Positions 17,325-26,197 of a stretch of DNA of 64,000 nucleotides are shown piece by piece (position 1 is the stretch's first letter; each line of letters begins with the position of its first letter). The notes under the pieces are model-generated. The model ran no database searches. It was given only the letters and a program-made list of their open reading frames with translations, and was not told the DNA's origin. The translations under genes and the position numbers were made by a program. The stretch is from the NCBI RefSeq assembly GCF_009831115.1, contig NZ_WUUK01000002.1, positions 1-64,000 of the forward strand, in the 5' to 3' direction. This DNA is from Salinicoccus hispanicus. GTDB taxonomy: Bacteria; Bacillota; Bacilli; Staphylococcales; Salinicoccaceae.

Positions 17325-18776
17325 GTGCAAAATCATCAGCTATATATCAACGGACAGTATGTCGAATCTACAGGAGATGACTGGATCGATATCATCAATC
17401 CGGCGACGGAAGAGGTAATTTCAAGGACGCCGAAAGGAACTGAAGAGGATGTCGAAAAGGCAGTGCAGGCCGCTTCTGATGTTCAGCAGAAATGGGAGCT
17501 GACACCCAATATAGAACGTGGCAGAATCGTACGCAAGCTGGGTGATGAGATAGAGAAGCAGAGAGACGAATTCATCGATCTGCTTCAAGAGGAGCAGGGC
17601 AAGGCCTACGAGCTGGCCAGTGGTGAAGTGGATCTTGCTATCGACTACTTCAGGTATATGTCCGAATGGGCAAGAAGAATCGAAGGAGACATCGTCCCGA
17701 GTGATCGAGAAAATGAGAATATTCTCGTCTACAAGAAGCCGATTGGTGTCGTTGCCGGTATCATTCCATGGAACTTCCCCGTATTTATTCTGGCCAGGAA
17801 AGTGGCGACAGCACTTGTTACGGGTTGTACCATTGTTATCAAACCAAGTCAGCATACACCAAATACCGCAATGGCATTCACGAAAATCATCGATGAAATG
17901 GAAGACATTCCAGCTGGTGTCTACAACGTTGTCACAGGCTCAGGGTCTGAAATAGGCAATGCACTGGCTTCTCATAAAAAAGTGCATATGGTAACAATGA
18001 CTGGCAGTGTTGCAGCCGGAACCAAGGTGATGGAAGCGGCAGCGCAGAATATCACAAAAGTGAATCTGGAGCTTGGAGGCAAGGCACCTGCCATAGTGAC
18101 GCAGAATGCAGACCTTGATCTTGCAGCAGAACAGATTACCACTTCAAGACTCGCCAATAATGGACAGGCCTGCACAAATGCTGAAAGAGTCTATGTACAT
18201 GAGAGTGTCGCAGAAGCACTGACTGAAAAGCTGCAGAATATTTTCGAATCCAAAACGATGGGTGATCCTCGTGAGGACAAGCAGGCGGATATGGGCCCTC
18301 TCGTTAATAAGGATCGTATTGATACCGTGGATGAAATGGTACAGACGGCCATTTCCGAAGGTGCAGAAGTGGTCACCGGTGGTGGACGCGCGGATATGGC
18401 TCAAGGGTTCTTCTACAAACCGACGATTCTGACGAATGTCACGCACGAGTCAACTGTCATGACTGATGAGATATTCGGTCCGGTCATTCCGATCGCGACC
18501 TACAGCACGCTCGATGAAGCCATCGAAAAGGCTAATGATACTGTCTACGGTCTATCCTCATCCGTCTATACCGATGACTTGAATGAAGCTATGCGTGTCG
18601 TCAACGAAATGAAATTCGGTGAAACATACGTCAACAGGGAAAACTTTGAAGCTGTTCAAGGGTACCATGCTGGTATGCGCCAGTCCGGTCTCGGCGGTGC
18701 GGATGGCAAATATGGTATGGAAGACTTTCTCGTGACGCAGGTAGTATATATGCAGTACAAGAAGGACAAGGAATAA
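17325..18776 (+). CDS. NAD(P)-dependent aldehyde dehydrogenase (AldA-like)
   Basis: A 483-residue ALDH-superfamily enzyme that oxidises aldehydes to acids. Visible features: the proline-turn IIPWNFPVFI, cofactor region KPSQHTPNTA, the glycine motif MTGSVAAGTKV, the catalytic Glu in LELGGKAPAI, the catalytic Cys in NNGQACTNAERVYV, and EIFGPVIPI. It resembles lactaldehyde/glycolaldehyde dehydrogenase AldA, but this is not certain. Translation starts at GTG 17325, seven bases after AGGAGG. That ribosome site is inside a strong hairpin, which makes expression conditional. Confidence 0.88.
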   Translation: MQNHQLYINGQYVESTGDDWIDIINPATEEVISRTPKGTEEDVEKAVQAASDVQQKWELTPNIERGRIVRKLGDEIEKQRDEFIDLLQEEQGKAYELASGEVDLAIDYFRYMSEWARRIEGDIVPSDRENENILVYKKPIGVVAGIIPWNFPVFILARKVATALVTGCTIVIKPSQHTPNTAMAFTKIIDEMEDIPAGVYNVVTGSGSEIGNALASHKKVHMVTMTGSVAAGTKVMEAAAQNITKVNLELGGKAPAIVTQNADLDLAAEQITTSRLANNGQACTNAERVYVHESVAEALTEKLQNIFESKTMGDPREDKQADMGPLVNKDRIDTVDEMVQTAISEGAEVVTGGGRADMAQGFFYKPTILTNVTHESTVMTDEIFGPVIPIATYSTLDEAIEKANDTVYGLSSSVYTDDLNEAMRVVNEMKFGETYVNRENFEAVQGYHAGMRQSGLGGADGKYGMEDFLVTQVVYMQYKKDKE

Positions 18777-18790
18777 GTTGTAGTAATGAA

Positions 18791-18830
18791 AGAGGTGCGC
18801 GGCTCCTGAATGGAGCCGCGCACCTCTTTT
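18791..18830. terminator. Terminator between convergent aldehyde dehydrogenase and aldo/keto reductase genes
   Basis: A 16-bp perfect GC-rich stem (AGAGGTGCGCGGCTCC / GGAGCCGCGCACCTCT) with a 5-base loop and TTTT. Confidence 0.93.
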
Positions 18831-18843
18831 GTGTTAATGATCT

Positions 18844-19911
18844 TTATTCAATACCCATCGATTTCTTATAACCTTCAAGATAGGCAATTTCTGAAGGAGA
18901 TCCTTTATCCATGCTGCTCATGGTTCTATGCCAGAGTGGATAGAATGGTTCAGGCCGTGCAACCGATTCAATTCTGTCATGTTCATCCTGCGTCAGGTTG
19001 ATATCGTATGATGCGATATTCTCACGAAGCTGTTCTTCATTTCTCGCTGCGATGACTACAGGGCCAACATTTGGACGATCCCTGGTCCACGCGAGAGCAA
19101 TCTGCGGCACACTCGCACCGCGATTATCAGCCACTTCCTTCAGCGCATCAATCACATCATATAGACGCTCTTCATCCTTGACCCATGGTTCCGGCCAGCC
19201 GTCTCCCTGACGGGTACCGGAAGGCGCTTTGTTATTGCGGTCGATCTTGCCGTTCAGCAGTCCTTCGCCAAGCGGACTCCAGATCATGTTGCCGATGCCA
19301 AGCTCACTGCCTGCAGGCAGCAGCTCATACTCTGCCTCCCTGGCTTCCGGTGTGTAGTAGATCTGCTGGGTGATCGGCGGGATGAGACCGTTCTGTTCAG
19401 CCATGGTATACGTTCTTGCGAGGGCCCAGCCACTATAGTTGGATACACCCCAGTAGCGGATCTTGCCGGATTTCACGAGGTCGTTCATCGTCTGTATCGT
19501 TTCTTCGACAGGTGTACGACCATCCCACAGGTGGACAAAATAAAGGTCAAGATAGTCCGTTCCGAGACGTTCAAGGCTCTGGTTGATGCTTGTTTCGAGA
19601 TTGTAGCGTGAAGCACCTACGGCATTCGGATCCTGCCCAAGGTCGAATCCTGTTTTTGATGTCAGCATCAGTTTGTCACGTCTGCCTTTGATTGCCGCAC
19701 CCAGTACTCTTTCTGCATCACCCTTCGAATAGAGGTTGGCGGTGTCGAACATGTTGATGCCTGCATCGAGACTGATGTCAACGTGCCGTCTTGCCGCTTC
19801 TGCATCGATGTTCCCTGTCGCTTCAAAACCGTTTGTACCACTGAAAGGTATGGTACCCAAAATATATTTTGGTACTTTCAATCCGGAATTTCCCAGATAG
19901 ATATGATCCAT
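18844..19911 (-). CDS. Aldo/keto reductase
   Basis: NADPH-dependent TIM-barrel oxidoreductase of 355 residues. Catalytic tetrad residues can be seen: Asp and Tyr in [13 protein letters not shown], Lys in LTSKTG, His in [10 protein letters not shown]. The cofactor-binding C-terminal region contains [14 protein letters not shown]. The start at 19911 follows AAGGAGG; longer in-frame forms lack a site. A good sigma-B promoter precedes it, consistent with a role in detoxifying carbonyls under general stress like YhdN of B. subtilis. Substrate unknown. Confidence 0.85.
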   Translation of the reverse strand: MDHIYLGNSGLKVPKYILGTIPFSGTNGFEATGNIDAEAARRHVDISLDAGINMFDTANLYSKGDAERVLGAAIKGRRDKLMLTSKTGFDLGQDPNAVGASRYNLETSINQSLERLGTDYLDLYFVHLWDGRTPVEETIQTMNDLVKSGKIRYWGVSNYSGWALARTYTMAEQNGLIPPITQQIYYTPEAREAEYELLPAGSELGIGNMIWSPLGEGLLNGKIDRNNKAPSGTRQGDGWPEPWVKDEERLYDVIDALKEVADNRGASVPQIALAWTRDRPNVGPVVIAARNEEQLRENIASYDINLTQDEHDRIESVARPEPFYPLWHRTMSSMDKGSPSEIAYLEGYKKSMGIE

Positions 19912-19941
19912 AATGTCCTCCTTAGATTCATTTGGGAATTT

Positions 19942-19966
19942 ATTCCCTTTAGATATCAGGATAAAC
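19942..19966 (-). promoter_or_regulatory. Sigma-B-type promoter of the aldo/keto reductase gene
   Basis: On the minus strand, GTTTAT (19966-19961) and GGGAAT (19947-19942) are spaced by 13 bases, each one base off the sigma-B consensus GTTTAA / GGGTAT. The -10 box is 31 bases upstream of the start codon. Confidence 0.68.
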
Positions 19967-19996
19967 ATGGAGAACTTCCATCCGTTACCGTAACGC

Positions 19997-20521
19997 TCAT
20001 CCGGTCAGCCAGTTGGAGAATGCGAGCAGTGTATCAAACTGATGGTCTGCACCGAGTGCTTTATTGGCCTTTCTATTGATGAAAACGGTCTGTGTGCCTG
20101 CATTCTTTCCCGCCAGAATATCCGGTTCCCTGTCTCCGGCCATATAGCTGTCCTCAAGTAAAATATCATGACGCCCGGCGAGATCAAGCAGCATCCCTGC
20201 TTCCGGTTTTCTGCAGGGACACCCGGCGCCCGGCCTGTGGGGACAGTAGGCGATGTCATCCACACGCGCCCCATATTCCTTAAGTTTTCCAATGAGTACT
20301 TCGTGGATGTCATTCAGTGCCGCTTCGCTCAGGAAGCCGAGTCCCACGCCCCCCTGATTGGTGACGATGAAGACTTTCCATCCAGCATCATTGAACTGTC
20401 TGATTGCTTCAGGTACGCCTTCAAGAAGGAAAAGGTCCCGCGGCCCATTGACGAATCTTACCCGATGGGAGAGGACTTCATTGATCACACCATCACGGTC
20501 GAGAAAAACTGCCCTTTGCAT
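19997..20521 (-). CDS. HAD-family phosphatase, GmhB/HisB-N type
   Basis: A 174-residue HAD phosphatase. Motif I is [10 protein letters not shown] with the nucleophile Asp and acid/base Asp; motif II is VTNQGG. A zinc-binding loop [14 protein letters not shown] follows, then motif [11 protein letters not shown]. This combination defines the D-glycero-manno-heptose-1,7-bisphosphate 7-phosphatase / histidinol phosphatase group. Staphylococcaceae generally lack heptose-containing LPS, so the real substrate may be another sugar or polyol phosphate. The ATG follows AAAGGAGG. It shares the minus strand with DUF1801 upstream and the aldo/keto reductase downstream. Confidence 0.82.
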   Translation of the reverse strand: MQRAVFLDRDGVINEVLSHRVRFVNGPRDLFLLEGVPEAIRQFNDAGWKVFIVTNQGGVGLGFLSEAALNDIHEVLIGKLKEYGARVDDIAYCPHRPGAGCPCRKPEAGMLLDLAGRHDILLEDSYMAGDREPDILAGKNAGTQTVFINRKANKALGADHQFDTLLAFSNWLTG

Positions 20522-20556
20522 ATTTCCATACCTCCTTTTGCTTGTTTCCTATTGTT

Positions 20557-20994
20557 CTAGGACTTTCGGGATTCATACAGTTCAATCCATTCATCCACTG
20601 TCATTTTTCCGGATAGCTTTCCAATCAGCTCATAAGGTATCTTATCCGGATTGGAAAAACGGATGCAGCTTTTGCCCATGTCGAGCTTTGTCTTCATATG
20701 CTTGGGGTGTTCATCTGTAAACCATTCATACAATTGTTCATTGCGATATATACCCATATGATAGATGGCGAGATGTCTTTTATGGGCGGCAACACCAATG
20801 AAGGGTAGTGCTTCATTATCCACATGATAGCCTTCAGGGTATTTTTCTTTCGGAACGACATATGTCGGTATGCCATGCTGCATTTCTGTTGTGAAACCAT
20901 CAGGCAACGTATGACTAATTGTTTTCCACGTGTTTGAAAAAGCAGCCTTCCATCTGTCATCGATGCTTTCGATGTATCCATCAATATTCATCAT
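20557..20994 (-). CDS. DUF1801-domain protein
   Basis: A 145-residue DUF1801 protein with TEMQHGIPTYVVP, the GVAAHKRHLAIYHMG strand pair, MGKSCIRFSNPDKIP and the C-terminal MTVDEWIELYE helix. It is larger than and only distantly similar to the DUF1801 protein at 12659-13030. Two ATGs in a row (20994, 20991) lie after AGGAAG; the second has the better spacing, so the start may be three bases shorter. It is probably cotranscribed with the HAD phosphatase 35 bases downstream. Function unknown. Confidence 0.75.
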   Translation of the reverse strand: MMNIDGYIESIDDRWKAAFSNTWKTISHTLPDGFTTEMQHGIPTYVVPKEKYPEGYHVDNEALPFIGVAAHKRHLAIYHMGIYRNEQLYEWFTDEHPKHMKTKLDMGKSCIRFSNPDKIPYELIGKLSGKMTVDEWIELYESRKS

Positions 20995-21110
20995 GTCACT
21001 TCCTTTGTCTTTTCGGATCCAGATCGGAGATACTTCCATTTAAACATAAAATGAAAACTTTAATGTAATAACACTCCGCCGTAATATGAAGTAGCCCTTA
21101 TTCTGATAAA

Positions 21111-21132
21111 ACATATGACAAATGTCATGTGT
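21111..21132 (+). promoter_or_regulatory. Palindrome upstream of des, candidate DesR operator
   Basis: ACATATGAC-AAAT-GTCATGTGT has 9-bp arms with one mismatch and lies 85-106 bases before the des start codon, where the phosphorylated response regulator would act upstream of a weak promoter. Assignment to DesR rests on position next to a des-desK-desR set, not on a matched consensus. Confidence 0.5.
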
Positions 21133-21216
21133 TTTTACTGACACTTGCTTCTACGCCATGCAGGCATTATGGATTAAAATGAAGACAATAAGATTTCAGA
21201 AAAGGGGTTCTTCCTA

Positions 21217-22239
21217 ATGTCGAAACAGAAACAGGCACAACTCAGGAAAGACGTCATGCCATTTGCCAAATCACAGACGAAGGCAAGTATCGTCCAGCTG
21301 TTCAACACAATTCTTCCATTTTTTGCGCTATGGTTCCTGGCGTACCAGTCACTCAGCGTATCATTCTGGCTCAGTCTGGTATTCAGCATCGGTGCTGCAG
21401 GGTTCATGATCCGCACGTTCATCATATTCCACGATTGTGCCCACCAGTCCTTCTTTAAAAGTAAGAAGTGGAACACAGTCTTTGGTACATTGACCGGTAT
21501 CATTACACACTTTGCCTACGAAAAGTGGAAACGTGAGCATTCGATTCACCATGCTACAAGCGGCAATCTCGATAAGCGCGGCATCGGTGACATATGGGTA
21601 ATGACAGTCGAAGAATACGAACAGGCAGGCAGATGGGAAAGACTCCAGTACCGTCTGTACAGAAACCCGCTTGTCATGTTCGGTCTGGGACCATTGTCCC
21701 TGTTCTTGTACGACAACCGCTTCAACCGCCAAAGTGCCAAGAAGAAGGAACGCATGAATACCTACCTGATCAATGTATCGCTTATTGCGATCTATTGCCT
21801 GATCGGCTTTACTCTCGGCTGGCATGTGCTTCTGATGGTCCAATTGCCGATCATCTATGTTGCAGGAATGCTCGGCATCTGGCTCTTCTACGTCCAGCAC
21901 CAGTTTGAAGATTCCTATTTTGAGAATGAAGCAGAGTGGGATTACGTCAAAGCGGCAGTGGACGGCAGCTCCTACTACAAATTGCCGAAGTGGCTCGAGT
22001 GGATGACAGGCAGTATCGGCTATCACCATGTGCACCACCTGGCACCAAGAGTGCCGAACTACTCATTGGAGAAAGCGCACGAAAGTACGCCGCCGCTTCA
22101 TCAGGCGACAACCATCACTTTGAAATCAAGTCTCGAATCGATCAAGTTCCGCCTCTATGATGAAAAGGAAAAGACGTTCGTCACTTTCCGTGAAATGAAG
22201 GCAAAAATGAATGCCAAGCAGCATGCAAGCACGGATTGA
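21217..22239 (+). CDS. des: Membrane fatty acid desaturase Des
   Basis: Acyl-lipid desaturase that introduces a cis double bond into membrane phospholipid chains upon cooling. The 340-residue protein has the three histidine clusters of di-iron desaturases: HDCAH (in FIIFHDCAHQSFF), HSIHH (in REHSIHHATSG) and HHVHH (in YHHVHHLAPRVPNY). Two pairs of hydrophobic hairpins lie around 28-65 and 185-230. Length is near that of the B. subtilis enzyme. It is followed by a terminator and then desK-desR, the two-component system that controls it in Bacillus. Confidence 0.93.
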   Translation: MSKQKQAQLRKDVMPFAKSQTKASIVQLFNTILPFFALWFLAYQSLSVSFWLSLVFSIGAAGFMIRTFIIFHDCAHQSFFKSKKWNTVFGTLTGIITHFAYEKWKREHSIHHATSGNLDKRGIGDIWVMTVEEYEQAGRWERLQYRLYRNPLVMFGLGPLSLFLYDNRFNRQSAKKKERMNTYLINVSLIAIYCLIGFTLGWHVLLMVQLPIIYVAGMLGIWLFYVQHQFEDSYFENEAEWDYVKAAVDGSSYYKLPKWLEWMTGSIGYHHVHHLAPRVPNYSLEKAHESTPPLHQATTITLKSSLESIKFRLYDEKEKTFVTFREMKAKMNAKQHASTD

Positions 22240-22251
22240 TAGATTAGACTT

Positions 22252-22282
22252 AAATCCTCCTGATTCATCAGGAGGATTTTTT
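22252..22282 (+). terminator. Terminator between des and desK
   Basis: A perfect 12-bp stem (AAATCCTCCTGA / TCAGGAGGATTT) with loop TTCA and a T run. It separates the inducible des transcript from desKR. Confidence 0.92.
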
Positions 22283-22351
22283 CATTTACATACTTCTATG
22301 AGGGTATAAACCTGTTAAACTGGAAAAGGTAAAGAAAGGAGGCGGGTGCAT

Positions 22352-23476
22352 ATGCGGGACTGGTATCATATTTTTCCAAAAAATACAGGACTAAGTCTGT
22401 ATATATGGATTATTTTCTGCGTCCTTCCCTTCTATTTCATCTTCCGTTCGACTTCTTTATGGGAGATTGTCTTCGGCGTCATCATGACGATGCTTTTTTT
22501 TACTGTGTCATGGCTGACTTTCAACCATCGGGGACCACTGATATATATTGGATTGAGCATTGAATTCTGCATTAATATCATCATGACCGTACTGTATGGC
22601 TATGTCTATTTTGCACTGTTCATTGCATTCTTTATAGGTAATATCAGCAGTAAGGCCGGATTCATTTCGATGTATGTCATCCATCTGGTGACGACTGTAG
22701 CTGCCATCACATTCGGCTTTTTCTACAACTATACGTTGCTGCTTGTCCATCTGCCATTTCTGATCATGACAGTGCTCGGTGTAATATTGTTGCCGATCAA
22801 CCAGTATAATCGTCTGAAGCAGGAGGCTTTGGAATCACAGCTGGAGGATGCCAATCTGAAGATTGCTGAACTTGCCATTGTTGAGGAGCGGCACAGGATT
22901 GCCCGCGATCTGCATGACACACTCGGTCAGAAGCTGTCGATGATTGGCCTTAAAAGTGAACTTTCAAGAAAACTGATCGACAAGGACCAGGAAGCGGCAA
23001 AGAATGAGCTTCAGGATATCCAGGCGACATCAAGGCAGGCACTGAAGGAAGTCAGAGAAATGATCAGCGATATGAAGGAAGTCAATCTTGAAAATGAGAT
23101 GGAACACGTTAAAAAGCTTATGGATGCGGCTCAGATCCGCTATGATATCACTGTAGAGGGAGGTTTCGAACAGATGCCGGTGCTGGTCGAGAACGTGCTC
23201 AGCATGTGCCTGAAAGAAGCAGTGACAAATGTAGTGAAGCACAGCCAGGCACAGCTGTGTGTCATTGAACTGATTGATACGAATCGGGACATACTGATGA
23301 AAGTCATGGATAATGGAGAAGGCGAAGAGGTGGTGACACAGCCTGGACATGGACTCCAGGGCATGAAAGAGCGCCTGGCTTTTGTTAATGGCACACTTCA
23401 AATCACAAATAGTAAAGAAGGATTTGAAATCAACATTACAGTACCGAAAGTGTTGAAGCAGATTGAGGAGGAATGA
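22352..23476 (+). CDS. desK: Thermosensor histidine kinase DesK
   Basis: A 374-residue sensor with about five N-terminal membrane helices (first ~150 residues), a coiled linker (RLKQEALESQLEDANLKIAE), a HisKA_3 dimerisation/phosphorylation domain with ERHRIARDLHDTLGQ, and a C-terminal ATPase domain (EAVTNVVKHSQA; DNGEG; GHGLQGMKERL). The phosphoacceptor is His188, the same number as in B. subtilis DesK. The start at 22352 is nine bases after AAGGAGG; a GTG two codons earlier is too close. It senses membrane order by helix packing in the family and phosphorylates DesR, encoded two bases downstream. Confidence 0.92.
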   Translation: MRDWYHIFPKNTGLSLYIWIIFCVLPFYFIFRSTSLWEIVFGVIMTMLFFTVSWLTFNHRGPLIYIGLSIEFCINIIMTVLYGYVYFALFIAFFIGNISSKAGFISMYVIHLVTTVAAITFGFFYNYTLLLVHLPFLIMTVLGVILLPINQYNRLKQEALESQLEDANLKIAELAIVEERHRIARDLHDTLGQKLSMIGLKSELSRKLIDKDQEAAKNELQDIQATSRQALKEVREMISDMKEVNLENEMEHVKKLMDAAQIRYDITVEGGFEQMPVLVENVLSMCLKEAVTNVVKHSQAQLCVIELIDTNRDILMKVMDNGEGEEVVTQPGHGLQGMKERLAFVNGTLQITNSKEGFEINITVPKVLKQIEEE

Positions 23477-23478
23477 GG

Positions 23479-24078
23479 ATGATTCGCATTGTACTGGCAG
23501 AAGACCAGAACCTTCTGAGGGGCGCACTTGCTGCGCTGCTTGACCTTGAAGAGGATATCACCATCGTCGGACAGGCAGCAGATGGTGCCGAAGCGCTGGA
23601 TCTTGTTGCAAAAGAAGTGCCGGACATCTGTCTGATGGATATAGAGATGCCGGGCATGACAGGCCTGGAGGCTGCAGAACATCTGAAGGAAGCACCTTGC
23701 AAGGTGATCATCCTGACGACATTCGCCCGCCCGGGATATTTTGAGCGGGCGAAGAAGGCGGAAGTGAGCGGCTACCTTCTGAAAGACAGTTCCAGTGAAA
23801 CATTGGCCCAGTCGATCAGACAGATCATGACAGGCAGGCGCATCTATTCACCTGAACTGATCGATATCGCGTTCGAGGCGTCCAACCCTCTGACTGTGCG
23901 TGAAATAGAAATCATCCAGTGCCTCGCTGAAGGAAAAACGACAAAAGCGATCGCCAAAGATCTGCATCTTTCCAACGGCACGGTCAGAAACTATGTGTCC
24001 ATCATACTGGATAAGCTCAATGTGGATAATCGTATCGAGGCTATTTCGAAAGCGGAAGAAAAAGGGTGGTTGAAGTAG
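23479..24078 (+). CDS. desR: Response regulator DesR
   Basis: NarL/LuxR-family response regulator. The receiver domain has the acidic pair in LAEDQ, phosphoacceptor Asp54 (ICLMDIEMPGM), Thr in ILTTFAR and Lys in LLKDS. The C-terminal LuxR HTH reads LTVREIEIIQCLAEGKTTKAI. Starting at 23479 gives 199 residues and Asp54, both the same as B. subtilis DesR, and spaces AGGAGG seven bases away; an ATG six bases earlier is too close. It would activate des when membranes become rigid. Confidence 0.93.
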   Translation: MIRIVLAEDQNLLRGALAALLDLEEDITIVGQAADGAEALDLVAKEVPDICLMDIEMPGMTGLEAAEHLKEAPCKVIILTTFARPGYFERAKKAEVSGYLLKDSSSETLAQSIRQIMTGRRIYSPELIDIAFEASNPLTVREIEIIQCLAEGKTTKAIAKDLHLSNGTVRNYVSIILDKLNVDNRIEAISKAEEKGWLK

Positions 24079-24105
24079 ATATCCGACTTATGTAATCGGT
24101 TATCA

Positions 24106-24135
24106 TTCAACTTCAGTTATTGTTACAATTATAAT
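24106..24135 (+). promoter_or_regulatory. Promoter of the threonine-synthase-like gene
   Basis: TTCAAC (24106-24111), 18 bases, TATAAT (24130-24135). It lies 61 bases before the ATG. Confidence 0.55.
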
Positions 24136-24195
24136 GAAAACGTTGCAGCAGATCAGGCGTATCATATTCCACATCATGGATCAGGAGCTGATTGA

Positions 24196-25407
24196 ATGAA
24201 ATATAGCTACGTATCACATCTCTATTGTCCAAAATGCAGCAGCACCTTTGACACGAAAAACCAGCATCAGCTATGTACTTGCGGATCCCCTCTGCTCGTT
24301 GCATACGATATGGAAGGTATAGCAGAGCATCTGGAGCCCGGCCACCTCAAAGAACGAAAGGCCGACTTGTGGAGATACCACGAATTGCTTCCGGTGGAAG
24401 ATGAAAGCAATGTCGTCTCACTCGGCGAAGGCATGACACCTCTTGTCCATCTGCCACGCCTTGGCGTCGATATGTCGCTCGAAAATCTCTACATAAAGGA
24501 CGAAGGACTTGTACCGACCGGCAGCTTCAAAGCACGGGGTGCAGCTGTCGGGGTGTCGAAAGCAAAGGAACTGGGTGTCACGGCATTTGCGATGCCCACC
24601 AATGGTAACGCAGGTGCGGCATGGGCACTGTATGCTGCCAGAGCCGGCATCAGGTCGACCATTGTCATGCCTCGGGATGCGCCTCGGATCACCCGTAATG
24701 AAGTCGCCATATCCGGTGCGGATCTCTATCTTGTCAACGGACTGATCAGTGATGCAGGCAAGATTATCGGGAGTGCTGTCAAAGATCAGGGGCTGTATGA
24801 TGTTTCCACCCTCAAGGAGCCTTATCGGATAGAAGGCAAGAAGACGATGGGGCTGGAGATTGCGGAACAGTTCGATTTCAATCTGCCCGATGTCATACTC
24901 TATCCGACGGGTGGCGGTGTCGGTCTGATCGGCATCCATAAAGCCTTGAAGGAATTGAAGGCACTTGGATGGACAGAAGGCGATCTGCCAAGACTGGTCG
25001 CTGTTCAGGCGAGTGGGTGTGCCCCCATTGTCAAAGCTTGGGAGGCAGGTGCTCGCGAGTCCGAATTCTGGCATGATTCCAAAACTAAAGCCTTCGGCAT
25101 CAATGTGCCGAAAGCGCTGGGTGATTTCCTTGTGCTTGATGCGCTATATGAAACGGATGGATGTGCCATAGCCATCGATGACGACGAAATGCTTGAGGCG
25201 CAGAAGCAGGTGGCGAGTCTTGAAGGCAATTTCGTCTGCCCGGAAGGGGCGGCAGCATTTGCAGCTGCACGCAGACTGAAAGAGGCGGACTGGATCAGAG
25301 AAGATGAGACAGTCGTCGTACTGAATACCGGTGCCGGTATAAAGTATCCGGATACTGTCGATATCGAATCTGAGATGCTGGAAAAGGGAGATACCCTGCC
25401 AAAATAA
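24196..25407 (+). CDS. Threonine synthase-like PLP enzyme
   Basis: A 403-residue fold-type II PLP enzyme of the threonine synthase family (O-phosphohomoserine to threonine). The N-terminus carries a rubredoxin-like knuckle pair (YCPKCSS ... LCTCGS) found in the long form of ThrC. The PLP Lys is in PTGSFKARG, the phosphate loop in PTGGGVGLIG, and the substrate loop in PTNGNAGAAWALYAARAG. It is not next to hom or thrB, so it may be the only ThrC or a relative acting on another beta/gamma-substituted amino acid; the sequence does not decide. It is monocistronic, ATG after AGGAG. Confidence 0.82.
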   Translation: MKYSYVSHLYCPKCSSTFDTKNQHQLCTCGSPLLVAYDMEGIAEHLEPGHLKERKADLWRYHELLPVEDESNVVSLGEGMTPLVHLPRLGVDMSLENLYIKDEGLVPTGSFKARGAAVGVSKAKELGVTAFAMPTNGNAGAAWALYAARAGIRSTIVMPRDAPRITRNEVAISGADLYLVNGLISDAGKIIGSAVKDQGLYDVSTLKEPYRIEGKKTMGLEIAEQFDFNLPDVILYPTGGGVGLIGIHKALKELKALGWTEGDLPRLVAVQASGCAPIVKAWEAGARESEFWHDSKTKAFGINVPKALGDFLVLDALYETDGCAIAIDDDEMLEAQKQVASLEGNFVCPEGAAAFAAARRLKEADWIREDETVVVLNTGAGIKYPDTVDIESEMLEKGDTLPK

Positions 25408-25432
25408 GAATCCCGGATATTTTCAGTAAATA

Positions 25433-25468
25433 AATAGCCATCGATAGTATTTGCTATCGATGGCTATT
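25433..25468. terminator. Bidirectional terminator after the threonine-synthase-like gene
   Basis: A perfect 15-bp stem (AATAGCCATCGATAG / CTATCGATGGCTATT) with a 6-base loop lies between convergent genes. Confidence 0.88.
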
Positions 25469-25504
25469 CTACTAGCTGGATACTCGCGAGTAATTTGAAA
25501 CGCT

Positions 25505-25993
25505 TCAGAATCCGACGCCGAACCAGCTGAGTGATTCATATCCGAAATAAAAGGAGATGAGAGTCAAAATACTGAAGATCAGGTTCTCAATTTTGCTCCC
25601 GGTACGGATGGTCAGAGGAAATCGGACGGTGAGGCTGAGCGGGAAGAACAGTTTGATTCCACGCTTTGTCGCCATATCCAGTATGTAGTGGCTGACCATA
25701 CCCGTCAGAAGTCCGTATTTAAGAACATCGTTCGGGAAAAAACGGTCTATGAGAAACGATGCGAGTACCAGAAACAACAGGCTGTGTGTGAAGGTCCGGT
25801 GTCCGAATATCAGATTGATGATTCTGGATAGGATCGGGAATTTCTTACCGATCAGACTGCCACTATGGCATATGTCCGGCAGGAGGGCACCGGCTATTCC
25901 CGCACCGACCATGATCAGCGGATTTTCATTTGCTGTATGGGCGACTGCCAGACTGGCTGCGATGCCACCCAATATATGTGTTTTTCCAGTCAT
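25505..25993 (-). CDS. YdjM-type membrane-bound metal-dependent hydrolase (DUF457)
   Basis: A 162-residue integral membrane protein with the DUF457/YdjM motifs: TGKTHILGG at the N-terminus, LLPDICHSGSLIG, FGHRTFTHSLLFL and GMVSHYILDMATKRGIKLFFP. The conserved His and Asp residues suggest a metal site at the membrane face. Four to five hydrophobic segments are visible. The family has no settled physiological role; the E. coli member is LexA-regulated. It is divergent from ywbE, with a 20-bp palindrome in between. Confidence 0.8.
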   Translation of the reverse strand: MTGKTHILGGIAASLAVAHTANENPLIMVGAGIAGALLPDICHSGSLIGKKFPILSRIINLIFGHRTFTHSLLFLVLASFLIDRFFPNDVLKYGLLTGMVSHYILDMATKRGIKLFFPLSLTVRFPLTIRTGSKIENLIFSILTLISFYFGYESLSWFGVGF

Positions 25994-26076
25994 GATGTGG
26001 CCTCCTTATTTTAGGTGAATAATAATTATAATATATTATATGCGTTTTATCTGTATTTTTATAACATCAAAGATGA

Positions 26077-26101
26077 ATTTGTTCACTATTTGTGAACAAA
26101 T
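26077..26101. promoter_or_regulatory. Perfect 10-bp-arm palindrome between divergent genes
   Basis: ATTTGTTCAC-TATTT-GTGAACAAAT lies between the ydjM-like gene (25993) and ywbE (26198), surrounded by A/T-rich promoter-like sequence. It has the form of a repressor operator. I cannot match it to CtsR, Fur, Rex or LexA consensus with confidence. Confidence 0.55.
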
Positions 26102-26197
26102 GTGTTGTGTGCGACAAACTTAGATATTTATGCTGGCAGTCCATTCAATAGGAGTGCATGTTATGATAGATGGAAAAGTAATCAGGAGGAATATGAT

